A stretch of 33,460 nt of DNA from Candidatus Micrarchaeota archaeon (GCA_021163225.1 JAGGXE010000024.1:1-33460); one strand, 5' to 3'; positions 10,801 through 17,780 are shown, counted from the stretch's first letter. Notes: generated by a model not told the origin, from the letters alone. Numbers and translations: made by a program.

Positions 10801-11598
10801 GGCATATCTAAATGTAGTCGTTTCATCTTCATAGTTGAACGAAAGAGAATTACCAAACTTGTCTACTACTTTACTAACATCCCATTGAGAGGGATAGGTG
10901 GAATAATAATATTGAACAGGATAAAATGGTACTCCTGTAGAAATATCGCACACTGGTATGTCCTCACCACCCGGTCCGCTTCTAAGAAGGCTGTTATGCG
11001 TTGCTTTTGTAGTTGTTGGAATTAAACTATATCTTGTATGGTTAAAGTAATAGATATTGCCTAATGTATCTTTAACAATCCAGTAGGATTCGTTTGTAGA
11101 AGTATCTTTTTTCTTAATTACTATCAGATTAGAGTATATTTTTGTTCTGTATACGGTACCTCCATACTCCTCTTTAAGGACTGTATCGTTAACCTTGACA
11201 AGCTCATACTTCACATTAGGGCCTAAAGAAAGTACATATGTATATAGATCATTAGACCCTGTTTTGGGTCTTGCTTCTATCTTTGGTGGTGAGTAGGACC
11301 ATCCCACACCGTATTCTGAAGGTGTTGCATATTCTAGGGGTTTTGCATCCGCATTAAAATCAGTTAATGATGAAAGAAGTAGACGGCTGGAATACTCTAG
11401 AGTAACAGTGTGTCTTAAATCGATGTTATTATCTATCGATATAAGGTCAATGGATGTGTATAAATCCCCGGTTGCGAGGTTAGGATTTGCCTTTGTAAAC
11501 TCTGCATCAAATACGTCCGGATGGCTGAGCACATACCCCTCCGAAAATACTAAGCCACATGAAATAACAAACATAAACATCATGCATTTTTTATCCAT
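4885..11598 (-). CDS. Giant secreted RHS/YD-repeat protein
   Basis: A 2237-aa protein starting at ATG 11598, chosen because a signal peptide follows (MDKKCMMFMFVISCGLVFS) and a TATA box lies 21-34 nt upstream. Residues 25-130 resemble the RHS N-terminus (TGDLYTSIDL, SSRLLL, GVGWSY). A cysteine-rich insert sits near 285-340. YD repeats of the type YEYDGLSKV, YDRFGRLNRL and YDAVGRLIRV run from about 430 to 1950. Within them are a jelly-roll-like domain (about 1110-1250, VINSGFE to YIDDLYIV) and an inserted PGWNMIS...PGKGYFIM domain (about 1675-1800). The core ends with the RHS signature YDSEIGRFITPDP and YAYNNPIGLVDYTG near 1935-1965. The last 270 residues are a separate tail with a histidine-rich stretch and a beta-rich end that I cannot classify. 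By family analogy the YD repeats form a hollow shell; a toxin, adhesin or surface role is inference. GC is below that of neighbouring genes, consistent with transfer. Confidence 0.93.
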   Translation of the reverse strand: MDKKCMMFMFVISCGLVFSEGYVLSHPDVFDAEFTKANPNLATGDLYTSIDLISIDNNIDLRHTVTLEYSSRLLLSSLTDFNADAKPLEYATPSEYGVGWSYSPPKIEARPKTGSNDLYTYVLSLGPNVKYELVKVNDTVLKEEYGGTVYRTKIYSNLIVIKKKDTSTNESYWIVKDTLGNIYYFNHTRYSLIPTTTKATHNSLLRSGPGGEDIPVCDISTGVPFYPVQYYYSTYPSQWDVSKVVDKFGNSLSFNYEDETTTFRYAYCESGLIMMIRGSIPDWVTTECSNCDDSTGSNFCHKYFNGSSCGLGAGSIVPADHPCRITDELHACKYCWALQHPLDLVPSNSHPEYTCNDITYYTVNYTSLTKLVNISDSYGNALVFEYEELPETYCYHPYNQHTSCVRLDKIKKYAPSGQLIKVIDLRYYNMSIQDMNITLNIDSSTDRYWRVKDVSFLSSIYICSDEDATDCILINKYEYYNKSDDEHLGLLKSITNINGGQQIFEYEPKGNISKEILRFRDLWLSCDRPEDYLYLIFSPSGTFNSFGWRIKSVSHYDPIRNKNITIRYEYSNGTLYYYELPNAWVWSEDHFEEYPGSIKQYGDIYYEKVETITEDNGKTVDYFFTGPQNNSDYLGDQLKGRKYRSEIYSADGELVAYSEQTYNVSYKSFEPTIYSILITDLSSNVKGIENRIKAYYNQYNQLIYTIEGSDAYETKKISYVRYLHEDPSMRTEVIKNNLLSYVSMTAVGTQESDYESFVGGDFDGLETVTKIDYINIGEEGSLVLVPSNVSIYNFDKKRFENQLSIEYYSNGLIRSETSKNITVEYYYNDSTNLLTRKKVPLGFEIYDYDEKLNLIGVKKFNGAVLRYTYDRFGRLNRLYLPGDREPSFIYKYYLYDGETPSHIIIRQQMTGTQAKTLVIYYNGFGQIIQKRTNNQDCEYERCDKVLYINYGYDSAGSLVRISSILSAPESNITFDFPESALYLENVYSKDPLKFLEESYDYDHGLISSINLHGDGGTIIVQETDAMGSTITKEFDSLGRLMRVSDQIGRTLHYEYDGLSKVPKIYTDPLGRKTKTTFDYKDRPIHTNDPDAGYTTTYYDNKDNIIYTSHNNFVINSGFEINDTSYLIEMYPFAGGLEIYYQDCYDGKGCLKLSGPHKIYQLYKLPVSGGENIVFGGYFKKGSRMHSFWMVLKFYDGEDNLISSYYLRPNLTESWSKYERNITVPESAEYAYLYYYSAGYGETYIDDLYIVPNTGSKLSYVDLYYEYDWINRLTSVKNRSGSIVLENIYDRCRNGVGRLCSKHSVNVKQNYNYDKKGRISDYSVTITLDSPEDSESLSVKYTYDHNLLSEEKINGKPIRYMYNNHGELTRVYLSDYKIADFDIDDRGRVTTIEYGNNVESHYQYDNDNFITQITVRTPDTTYFSRRYHYDPLGNIIAISEPVPTSSVDLSARRSEWRPIVSFNYDAVGRLIRVNDITAGYYGNVTYEYDDLDNRIVENGDSVRLRYYFDYQLPSPSNSVRLKYVIVSSGGEMNTINYYQYDNIGRLLSKYTSTYRKHFQGRGPKKNSKEDRFREQHSILESSGFDSIFSPRVRDVFKVYEISYDGLGRVKNINGAFGNETYYYDSNWDRVAKIIEDENNSKIVVYYFRDPAGNIVYERTKKKIESLADIGKRYIDLYPGWNMISYDVYKSLPKDSYICAFGYDPDTNKYFKMDDSRGPNKTDCVFVYMKKSMDVAFDTGKTTSDTGFKLPPGKFVLIGIRNYEQLINLITANSDKQILFWHYEPKLRRYVYVPINEVEPGKGYFIMSIPIVPIHHHTLSSIPSTSPSTVIEQDSLYIEGHDRILARADYNTYFIGQHRFVTHPKIYYYYSDYRTPRFILDRNRKVVWSADYDAFGNPVNLNIDINDTVNNRREFVNHERDDSGLQYFGMRYYDSEIGRFITPDPLPSGLNRYVYAYNNPIGLVDYTGNQPEVLSADMPLYVGEELVVYGEEMYGGMPVGGNYGYANLNDYYYKEYLNLRENLLRDVAEYNKDQIKTFSINNIEILKINLRTSQWSVPFLRVWKWTPSGKIPWNKFVNKLNKEFRGSTAHHHPPSHPVPVGSGADMPHGKIKRSFTMDGGSLKLSLNLEGNLQKWLQKNSPSYVDTGIFATKDLILQKTEYDRYRYTHVSVDKKIGIVYAGIQARFSLHDFWIQTSPTNRIVFGCEFNIFNGGSFGASIGTTLEGDRYVRGWLNIPIPW

Positions 11599-11618
11599 GG
11601 AACAACAATGAAATAGAA

Positions 11619-11632
11619 TATTTAAAAATATA
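11619..11632 (-). promoter_or_regulatory. TATA-like box for the RHS gene
   Basis: Minus-strand ATATTTTTAAATAT lies 21-34 nt before the ATG at 11598. No ribosome-binding site precedes the ATG. This supports a leaderless transcript and the signal-peptide start rather than the longer frame from 11652. Confidence 0.5.
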
Positions 11633-11782
11633 TGTCGATCGAATGCTGACACAACATACCTTTCCTTATGCCATGATTGTCTACACCACCGAAATTATTA
11701 GCCTCACGAAATATCATCTAACAAACACGATCATCTTACCTCATTCAGCCACAGGTTACGGGAAGATATTGTGATGCGAAGA

Positions 11783-11794
11783 TATTTTAAATAG
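11783..11794 (+). promoter_or_regulatory. TATA-like box of the ubiX-ubiD-dehydratase operon
   Basis: TATTTTAAATAG lies 23-34 nt before the ubiX ATG at 11817, with no Shine-Dalgarno between, so the operon mRNA is probably leaderless at its first gene. Confidence 0.5.
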
Positions 11795-11816
11795 ATGTTT
11801 TGATAAATATACCTGC

Positions 11817-12371
11817 ATGAAGATACTTCTTTGTATTACCGGTGCATCAGGTGTTATCTACGGGAAACGGTTGTACGAACGAATGGATACGTTGAGCGAG
11901 AAATTCGGGTTGGATGTTAAGGTGGTTGTCAGTTCATCGGCCGAAAAGATTGCTGAATATGAAGGGGTAGAACTACCTGAAAGTGATTATTCCGAAGACG
12001 ATATTACTGCACCGGTTGCATCGGGTAGTAATCCGCCAGATGTTATGATCGTGGCACCATGCAGCATCAAAACGCTCGGTAAGATAGCGAACGGTATATC
12101 AGATAACTTGATAACCCGTGCCGCAGAAGTGTGTCTGAAAGAACGTAAAAAACTGGTCCTTGTAGTCCGTGAAACACCGTTATCTTACATCGCCATAGAA
12201 AACATGAGGAAGGTAACACTTGCCGGCGGCATCATACTGCCTGCATCACCCGGTTTCTATCATAACCCGAAAACCGTAGATGATTTGATAGATTACGTAG
12301 TTGATAAGGTTTTGTTTATCTCCGGGATGGATTACAAATCCCGGATAAGATGGGAGGGAGATACGCAATGA
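11817..12371 (+). CDS. ubiX: Flavin prenyltransferase UbiX
   Basis: A 184-aa flavoprotein that joins a dimethylallyl group to reduced FMN to make prenylated FMN, the cofactor of UbiD-family decarboxylases. Family marks are the N-terminal ITGASGVIYG (residues 7-16), the APCSIKTLGKIANGISDNL segment in the middle and LVVRETPLS near 115-123. Length is normal for the family. It is the first gene of an operon and overlaps the next gene by ATGA (12368-12371), so translation is probably coupled. Its place beside a UbiD homologue and the dehydratase indicates that it serves isoprenoid synthesis here rather than quinone synthesis. Confidence 0.94.
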   Translation: MKILLCITGASGVIYGKRLYERMDTLSEKFGLDVKVVVSSSAEKIAEYEGVELPESDYSEDDITAPVASGSNPPDVMIVAPCSIKTLGKIANGISDNLITRAAEVCLKERKKLVLVVRETPLSYIAIENMRKVTLAGGIILPASPGFYHNPKTVDDLIDYVVDKVLFISGMDYKSRIRWEGDTQ

Positions 12372-13681
12372 AATCTTTGAGAGAGTTTATCGCACGTCTT
12401 GAGAAGGAAGACAGAATAATAAGATTGAGTAAACCCGTGTCCAAGGAGCTTGAGATGGCAAGCGTGTTCAAAGCGCTTGAGAAGAAAGGGTTACCCATCA
12501 TCGCAGAGGATAAGGATTCGGGTAGACGGGTAATCTGCAACGTATACGGAAGCAAGAAACTTGTTGCCGACGCGTTGGAATGTCGTCCAGAGGAATTGGT
12601 ATTACGTCTGAAGAAGGCCGTAGACAACCCTTCCGAACCCGAGGTTGTAGGTCGTAACGAAGCACCAGTACTGGAAATTGAAGAATCCCCTAACCTTCGC
12701 GGATTACCGATACCTCTGCATACAAGGATGGACGGCGGCCCCTATCTAACATCCGCGGTAGTGTTTGCAAAGGATCCTGAGTACGGTCAGAATGCCTCTT
12801 TTCATAGGATGATGGTGATAGATGAGGATAAGGTAGTGATCCGTATGTTGCCCAGACATCTTCATACGTTCATGGAACGTGCTGAAGAGAACGGTAAAAA
12901 TCTTAAAATAGCGTTTGCTGTCGGATTACCGATTAACGTTCTTTTGGCCGCTGCCACTTCTGTAGAACTTGGTGTGGATGAGATGCGTATCGCTAATTCC
13001 CTATCACCGGTCAAACTTGTCGAGATCGATTACGGGATAAGGATTCCCGCCGATGCGGAGTACGTTTATGTCGGTGAAATCACCGGAGAGATGCATGAGG
13101 AAGGTCCGTTTATCGACCTGACCGGAACATTGGATATCGTTAGAAAACAACGGGTTGTCCGGATCGAAAAGATATACCATCGGAAAGACCCATTACATCA
13201 TGTACTACTACCGGGTGGTTCGGAGCACAAGATACTGATGGGTATGCCGAGGGAACCTACGATATGGAAAAGCGTCGAGGAAGCGGGAATAACCGTTAAA
13301 GGAGTGAACATAACCCCTGGCGGATGTTCATGGTTGCACGGAGTGGTTGCAATAGAGAAGAAGAGGTCTGATGACGGTAAACGCGCGATAGAAGCAGCAT
13401 TCAAGGGTCATAAGAGCATGAAACACGTTGTAGTGGTTGACGATGACATAGACATATTCGACCCGAACGATGTGGAATGGGCGATCGCTACACGATTCCA
13501 GGCAAATAAGGACCTCTACTTGTTCGAGAATGTCAAGGGGTCATCTCTCGACCCGAGCGCAGACCCGGTAACGCGGATGACTACTAAGATGGGACTGGAT
13601 TGCACTAAACCGATCGATCCATCCAAGAAAAGATTTGAGAGGGTCAGGTACGCGGATATCGATCCGGACATTTATTTATGA
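12368..13681 (+). CDS. UbiD-family decarboxylase, probable anhydromevalonate phosphate decarboxylase
   Basis: A 437-aa UbiD-family enzyme predicted to decarboxylate trans-anhydromevalonate 5-phosphate to isopentenyl phosphate using prenylated FMN. Visible marks are the N-terminal LREFIARLEKEDRIIRL, SPNLRGLPIPLH near 108-118, NASFHRM (142-148) in the cofactor-binding part, and the acidic EMHEEGPF motif (241-248) typical of the active site. The ATG at 12368 is preferred over the in-frame ATG at 12350 because GGGAGGGAG ends 8 nt before it and it overlaps the ubiX stop. The substrate is assigned from context: UbiX, the two dehydratase subunits and isopentenyl phosphate kinase all occur in this window, which matches the archaeal mevalonate pathway described from Aeropyrum. 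The sequence alone would only say UbiD family. Confidence 0.92.
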   Translation: MKSLREFIARLEKEDRIIRLSKPVSKELEMASVFKALEKKGLPIIAEDKDSGRRVICNVYGSKKLVADALECRPEELVLRLKKAVDNPSEPEVVGRNEAPVLEIEESPNLRGLPIPLHTRMDGGPYLTSAVVFAKDPEYGQNASFHRMMVIDEDKVVIRMLPRHLHTFMERAEENGKNLKIAFAVGLPINVLLAAATSVELGVDEMRIANSLSPVKLVEIDYGIRIPADAEYVYVGEITGEMHEEGPFIDLTGTLDIVRKQRVVRIEKIYHRKDPLHHVLLPGGSEHKILMGMPREPTIWKSVEEAGITVKGVNITPGGCSWLHGVVAIEKKRSDDGKRAIEAAFKGHKSMKHVVVVDDDIDIFDPNDVEWAIATRFQANKDLYLFENVKGSSLDPSADPVTRMTTKMGLDCTKPIDPSKKRFERVRYADIDPDIYL

Positions 13682-13699
13682 GTTTACGGAGGAGAGGGC

Positions 13700-14869
13700 A
13701 TGTATCTTGATAACGAAGAAGAAAAGATGCTCGACGGAGAGTTCGGTCCTGCGGTTCAGAAAGCGATGGAGATACTGGTTGCGTTGGGTAAGATTTACGG
13801 TGCAGAAAGGATGATACGTGTAGAAAGTGTACAGGTGGCAGGTGTCAGTTACAAAACAATGGGTGATGCGGGGCTGGAATTTATCGAAGAGTTCGCAGAG
13901 ATGGGTGCCAAGGTCAGGGTACCGACGTTCATTAATCCTGCAGGTATGGACAGAATAAGATGGAGGGAGATGGGTGTTCCCGAAGAGTTTGCAGAGAAAC
14001 AGATCAGATTGATGGATGCCTACGAATCGATGGGTATCAATCCCACCTACACCTGCGCACCCTATCATATCGGGATAAGGCCGAAACTCGGCGAACACGT
14101 CGCATGGTCAGAATCCAACGCGGTATCTTTTGCCAATTCAGTTCTTGGTGCACGGACAAACAGGGAAGGCGGACCTTCCGCGCTCGCTGCCGCTATAACA
14201 GGTAGGACGCCTGAATACGGGTTACATCTCGATGAGAATCGGGCCGCTACGGTGCTGGTCAAAGTTAATGCAGACGTTTCGACACGTTTCATGTACGGTG
14301 CGTTGGGAGCACTGGTCGGTAAAATGGTGAAAGGCAAAATTCCTGCGTTTGAAGGATTGAAAACACCCGACGAAATCAAGATGAAATATCTGGGTGCGGC
14401 AATGGCTGCGTCCGGTAGCGTGGCGTTGTACTATGTCAAGGGAGGGACACCGGAATGGAAACTTGATGAGGATTACGAGACGGTTGAGATCAACGGGGAC
14501 ATGATCAGTGAAACTATCGAAACTATGAACAGTATAGATAACCCAGAGGTAATTACGATAGGTTGCCCACACGCATCTTTGGAAGAGATCGAGGAAATTG
14601 CCGGTCTGATGGAAGACGGTAGAATGAAAAAGGTTTGGGTGTTTACTGCACGTGCAATCTTTGAAAAGGCAAGAGAAAAGGGATTGATTAAGAAGATTGA
14701 AGATGCCGGGGGTAAGGTGTTTGCCGACACATGCATGGTTGTAGCACCGTTGTACGAGATAGGAATCCGTAGGACCGGAGTAGATTCAGGCAAAGCCGCT
14801 AAATACCTTCCTTCTTTCAATAAACAAAAGATAAAATACGGCTCGGTAGAGGAACTATTGGAAGGGTGA
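13700..14869 (+). CDS. Aconitase X large subunit, probable phosphomevalonate dehydratase
   Basis: A 389-aa aconitase-X (DUF521) catalytic subunit that should dehydrate mevalonate 5-phosphate to trans-anhydromevalonate 5-phosphate. The protein has exactly three cysteines: Cys119 (YTCAPYHIG), Cys289 (IGCPHAS) and Cys345 (ADTCMVVAP). This number and spacing fit ligands of the single iron-sulfur cluster of the family. Other marks are [13 protein letters not shown] and [19 protein letters not shown]. The strong ribosome-binding site GGAGGAGAGG (13688-13697) precedes the ATG. It lies 18 nt after the decarboxylase gene and is followed immediately by the small subunit. A hydroxyproline-type role, known for some bacterial aconitase X proteins, is unlikely in this context. 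Confidence 0.94.
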   Translation: MYLDNEEEKMLDGEFGPAVQKAMEILVALGKIYGAERMIRVESVQVAGVSYKTMGDAGLEFIEEFAEMGAKVRVPTFINPAGMDRIRWREMGVPEEFAEKQIRLMDAYESMGINPTYTCAPYHIGIRPKLGEHVAWSESNAVSFANSVLGARTNREGGPSALAAAITGRTPEYGLHLDENRAATVLVKVNADVSTRFMYGALGALVGKMVKGKIPAFEGLKTPDEIKMKYLGAAMAASGSVALYYVKGGTPEWKLDEDYETVEINGDMISETIETMNSIDNPEVITIGCPHASLEEIEEIAGLMEDGRMKKVWVFTARAIFEKAREKGLIKKIEDAGGKVFADTCMVVAPLYEIGIRRTGVDSGKAAKYLPSFNKQKIKYGSVEELLEG

Positions 14870-14874
14870 AGATT

Positions 14875-15270
14875 ATGATAATAAAAGGGAGAGGTATCTC
14901 AAAAGGTGTTGGTAGGGGTGAGGTGCTGATAACCAAAGACCCCATATCCTTTTTGGGAGGTGTGGATCCCGAGACCGGAGAAATCATAGACAAAGAAAAC
15001 GAGAAGTTCGGATGTTCTATTGCGGGTAAGGTCCTGGTTTTTCCAAGGGGAAAGGGGTCAACAGTCGGTTCCTATGTGATGTTACAATTGAAGAAGAACG
15101 GTGTTGCACCTGTCGCTATAATCAATGAGGAATGCGAAACTATCGTGGCTGTGGGCGCTATTATATCTGATATACCTTTGATAGACCATCTTGAGAAAGA
15201 TCCGTTTAAGATACTAAAAGACGGTATAGTTGTAAAAGTAGACGGCGGTCTTGGAATATTGGAGATATAG
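14875..15270 (+). CDS. Aconitase X small (swivel) subunit, probable phosphomevalonate dehydratase
   Basis: A 131-aa DUF126 swivel-domain subunit that pairs with the large subunit encoded just upstream. The start [16 protein letters not shown] and the motif [14 protein letters not shown] (residues 58-71), followed by [12 protein letters not shown], match the family. I use the ATG at 14875, with GGGTGA ending 5 nt before it. A GTG at 14866 overlapping the large-subunit stop is possible and would add three residues. In many archaea the two subunits are separate genes like this; in some bacteria they are fused. It is the last gene of the operon and converges on the HD-GYP gene. Confidence 0.93.
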   Translation: MIIKGRGISKGVGRGEVLITKDPISFLGGVDPETGEIIDKENEKFGCSIAGKVLVFPRGKGSTVGSYVMLQLKKNGVAPVAIINEECETIVAVGAIISDIPLIDHLEKDPFKILKDGIVVKVDGGLGILEI

Positions 15271-15278
15271 GAACAACT

Positions 15279-15312
15279 TTTCTTTTAATATTCAGTTTCT
15301 TTTAATATTCAG
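15279..15312. repeat. Perfect 17-nt tandem duplication between convergent genes
   Basis: TTTCTTTTAATATTCAG occurs twice in a row (15279-15295 and 15296-15312) in the 38-nt gap between the dehydratase small subunit and the HD-GYP gene. The second copy runs into the HD-GYP stop codon. On the plus strand each copy is pyrimidine-rich and could act as a U-tract terminator. Confidence 0.85.
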
Positions 15313-16070
15313 GCCAGATATGTCCATATATCCTGATAAATGACATCTCTGAGCACTGGCCGAATCTTTGTCGAATACACATCTTTGAATATGTCTACAA
15401 TCTCAGGATCATATTCGGTACCACTTCGTTCGAGTATATACTTTAACGACACGTCCGGTCGCACGCTATCTTTTCTGGTCGTGGCTGCGTCGTAACAGTC
15501 GACTACTTTGATAATGCGTGCGACAACAGGTATACTGTTACCTCGCAGACCCAATGGATACCCGCCCCGTAATTCGATTCTGTTCGGGTCGAAAAGAAAA
15601 CCGTCCCATCTTTCATGATGTGCGAGAACTGCTCTGATAACCTCTTGCACGTACTCTTCATCCCTCCACTCTTTAGGTGTGATTTCAAAGATTATGCTCG
15701 CGCCAACAGACGGATGACGGACAATTATATCCCATTCCTCACTGCTAAGGGTTTCGGAGTATCGGAATACTCTTTCCGGGAACGTTACCTTTCCGATGTC
15801 GTGAAGCAATCCGCTCGTCAGCGTTACGCTCCTCCAGAATACGATATCCCTCTCATTCAGTTTGTTACCCTTCTTTAAATTTTCTTCTATCACACGGTCC
15901 ATCATCAAAGCACTGAGCCAGGAGACACGTTCAGAATGCAAAACCGTTTCAAAATCCAGATGAACGTCCTTATATTCGTCAGCAAACCATTTATAGAACG
16001 CATTGTTATAAAACCGTTCGAACCGTCTCGCTTTTTTCTTACCGGTTCTGACATTCGGCAGTAGTAACAT
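15309..16070 (-). CDS. HD-GYP-type metal-dependent phosphohydrolase, soluble
   Basis: A 253-aa single-domain protein. The HD-GYP landmarks appear in order: LHSERVS (His45), LLHDIGK (88-94), RHPSVGA (118-124), AHHERWDG (150-157), GGYPLGLRGNSIP (169-181) and VVDCYDAATT (189-198). In bacteria such domains hydrolyse cyclic di-nucleotides such as c-di-GMP; the substrate here is unknown. The HHExxDG and GYP parts are usually adjacent, but here about 12 residues separate them. There is no signal peptide, membrane segment or receiver domain. The start has a TATA box 21-33 nt upstream and no Shine-Dalgarno. No diguanylate cyclase domain is seen in the window. It may be a transferred bacterial gene or a general HD phosphohydrolase. 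Confidence 0.9.
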   Translation of the reverse strand: MLLLPNVRTGKKKARRFERFYNNAFYKWFADEYKDVHLDFETVLHSERVSWLSALMMDRVIEENLKKGNKLNERDIVFWRSVTLTSGLLHDIGKVTFPERVFRYSETLSSEEWDIIVRHPSVGASIIFEITPKEWRDEEYVQEVIRAVLAHHERWDGFLFDPNRIELRGGYPLGLRGNSIPVVARIIKVVDCYDAATTRKDSVRPDVSLKYILERSGTEYDPEIVDIFKDVYSTKIRPVLRDVIYQDIWTYLA

Positions 16071-16090
16071 GTTACTATTTATGGTTCCAA

Positions 16091-16103
16091 ATGTTTAAAT
16101 AAG
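16091..16103 (-). promoter_or_regulatory. TATA-like box for the HD-GYP gene
   Basis: Minus-strand CTTATTTAAACAT lies 21-33 nt before the ATG at 16070, again the leaderless arrangement. Confidence 0.45.
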
Positions 16104-16202
16104 TTCTTGGTTAGACAAAACCCAACATCCGCATAACTCATAACCGGTCGGTAGTTTTACACCTTCTCCGTTGAGTAAAAAGTAGGGCTTGCAGATAGAG
16201 AA

Positions 16203-16285
16203 AAGAATTTAAATGTTAACCTTTTTAAACTAATTCAGTTTTGCTCAGAACGTTTATGTTCTGTGTTGAACAGTTCTTTAAAAAA
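16203..16285 (+). promoter_or_regulatory. Promoter region of the proteasome/exosome superoperon
   Basis: Three TATA-like boxes precede psmA: GAATTTAAATG (16205-16215), CTTTTTAAACTA (16221-16232) and CTTTAAAAAATC (16277-16288). Between the second and third is an inverted repeat, CAGAAC-N6-GTTCTG (16246-16263), followed by CTGTGTTGAACAG, which shares the same half-sites. This could be an operator between alternative promoters. Which box is used cannot be told from sequence. Confidence 0.4.
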
Positions 16286-16314
16286 TCTGGAAATGTTTGC
16301 GAGGTGAGAATGTT

Positions 16315-17028
16315 ATGTATCCTGTTTCTCCACAGGCGTACGATAGAGCGATTACGGTATTCAGCCCGGACGGACGGTTGTTTCAGGTCGAATACGCAAA
16401 GGAAGCTGTAAAACGTGGTGCTACAGCAATCGGAATAACCTACAAGGATGGCGTGGCTCTTGTTTCGCATAAGATTATTCAATCACCGTTGGTTGTACCT
16501 GAGTCGATGAAGAAGATCTTTGAAATCGATACCCATATTTATACGACTGCCAGCGGTCTTATCGCAGATGCCCGTCGTCTCATCGATTATGCTCGGTCTA
16601 TCGCATCGTCTCATCGTATGACTTACGATGAACCGCCCTCTGTGATAAAGATAGCCCGGGAGGTCAGTGATACTCTTCAGGTTTATACCCAGTACGGAGG
16701 AATTCGACCGTTCGGTGTATCTCTGTTGATAGCAGGTGTTGATAAAGAGCCGGAGCTTTACGAAGTGGAACCGAGCGGTGCATTGACAGGTTATACTGCA
16801 GCGGCAATCGGGAGGGGTAAGAAGGTAGCTGAAGAGTTGCTGGAAAAGAAATACAAGAAGGGTATGGACCGTGATGAAGCGATCCTCCTTGCTGTAAAGG
16901 CTTTAAAGAAGAGCGAGGAATCTGCGTTGACACACGAATCCGTAGAAATTGCGTATACTGGTGAAAACGGTAAAGATTTTGTTATGCTTACCGGTAAAGA
17001 GGTTGAACGTTTTATCAAAAAGGTATAG
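16315..17028 (+). CDS. psmA: Proteasome alpha subunit
   Basis: A 237-aa subunit of the outer rings of the 20S proteasome. The alpha-type N-terminal signature AYDRAITVFSPDGRLFQVEY (residues 8-27) forms the gate region, and YGGIRPFGVSLLIAG is in the core. The ATG at 16315 is preferred to the upstream TTG at 16297 because GAGGTGA ends 7 nt before it and the protein then begins at the normal place. It is the first gene of the conserved archaeal superoperon. The beta subunit is not in this window. Confidence 0.97.
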   Translation: MYPVSPQAYDRAITVFSPDGRLFQVEYAKEAVKRGATAIGITYKDGVALVSHKIIQSPLVVPESMKKIFEIDTHIYTTASGLIADARRLIDYARSIASSHRMTYDEPPSVIKIAREVSDTLQVYTQYGGIRPFGVSLLIAGVDKEPELYEVEPSGALTGYTAAAIGRGKKVAEELLEKKYKKGMDRDEAILLAVKALKKSEESALTHESVEIAYTGENGKDFVMLTGKEVERFIKKV

Positions 17029-17059
17029 TTCTGCGACCTGACTTGTTCGGTGGTATACA

Positions 17060-17752
17060 ATGGGCAGTTTAGACAGAGCATTGATAGCGCATCTTGAGAA
17101 GGACGGTGAACGGTTTGAAATATACGTTGATCCGGATGAAGCGTTCAAATACCGTATGGGCGAATCCAAAGACGTTAGAAGAGTTTTGGTAGTTGACGAG
17201 ATATTCCGCGATGCAAGAAAAGGAGAGCGTCACGATACCGAAACATTGAAGAAAACGTTTAACACAACTGATCCGTACAAGATTGCCGAAGAGATTCTCA
17301 GCAGAGGTGATGTACCTTTTACCACAGAACAGAAGAAAAAGATGGCTGAACAGAAACTTAACAAGATTATAGATATCATTGTCAGAGAATCAATAGACCC
17401 CAGGACAAATGCGCCGCATCCGAGGTTACGCATTGAGAACGCTATCAAGAAACTTAAGGTTCACGTGGACCCGTTCAAACCTGCTGAGGCGCAGGTGGAC
17501 GTTGTTGTGAATAAACTTCGGACGGAGTTGCCTATAACCTTCAAACGTTTGAAGATAGCTGTGAGGGTACCTCCCGAATATGCGCAGAAGATGTACGGCG
17601 TACTTAAAGAATACAATATCAAAAAAGAGGAATGGTCTTCGCGCGGTGAACTCATAGTCATCGTTGAGATACCTGCAGGTATTCAGGGTGAGTTTTACGA
17701 TGTAATCAACAAACGTACTCACGGTCACGTTGAAACACGAATTATCGAATAG
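17060..17752 (+). CDS. sdo1: Ribosome maturation protein SBDS (Sdo1)
   Basis: A 230-aa homologue of the Shwachman-Bodian-Diamond protein, which acts in late maturation of the large ribosomal subunit. The N-terminal domain has KDGERFEIYVDPDEAFKYR; the middle helical domain contains NKIIDIIVRESIDPRTNAPH, ending in PHPRLRIENA; the C-terminal ferredoxin-like domain begins near residue 160. Length is normal for archaea. GGTGG lies 6 nt before the ATG. It follows psmA by 31 nt, the usual order in archaea. Confidence 0.97.
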   Translation: MGSLDRALIAHLEKDGERFEIYVDPDEAFKYRMGESKDVRRVLVVDEIFRDARKGERHDTETLKKTFNTTDPYKIAEEILSRGDVPFTTEQKKKMAEQKLNKIIDIIVRESIDPRTNAPHPRLRIENAIKKLKVHVDPFKPAEAQVDVVVNKLRTELPITFKRLKIAVRVPPEYAQKMYGVLKEYNIKKEEWSSRGELIVIVEIPAGIQGEFYDVINKRTHGHVETRIIE

Positions 17753-17780
17753 TGTTTCGTTACGTTCGAATCATACTGTA

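Noticed and set aside
11817-13681. UbiX and UbiD as quinone biosynthesis genes
   Set aside because: They are in one operon with aconitase X subunits, and isopentenyl phosphate kinase is nearby; no other quinone genes are present.
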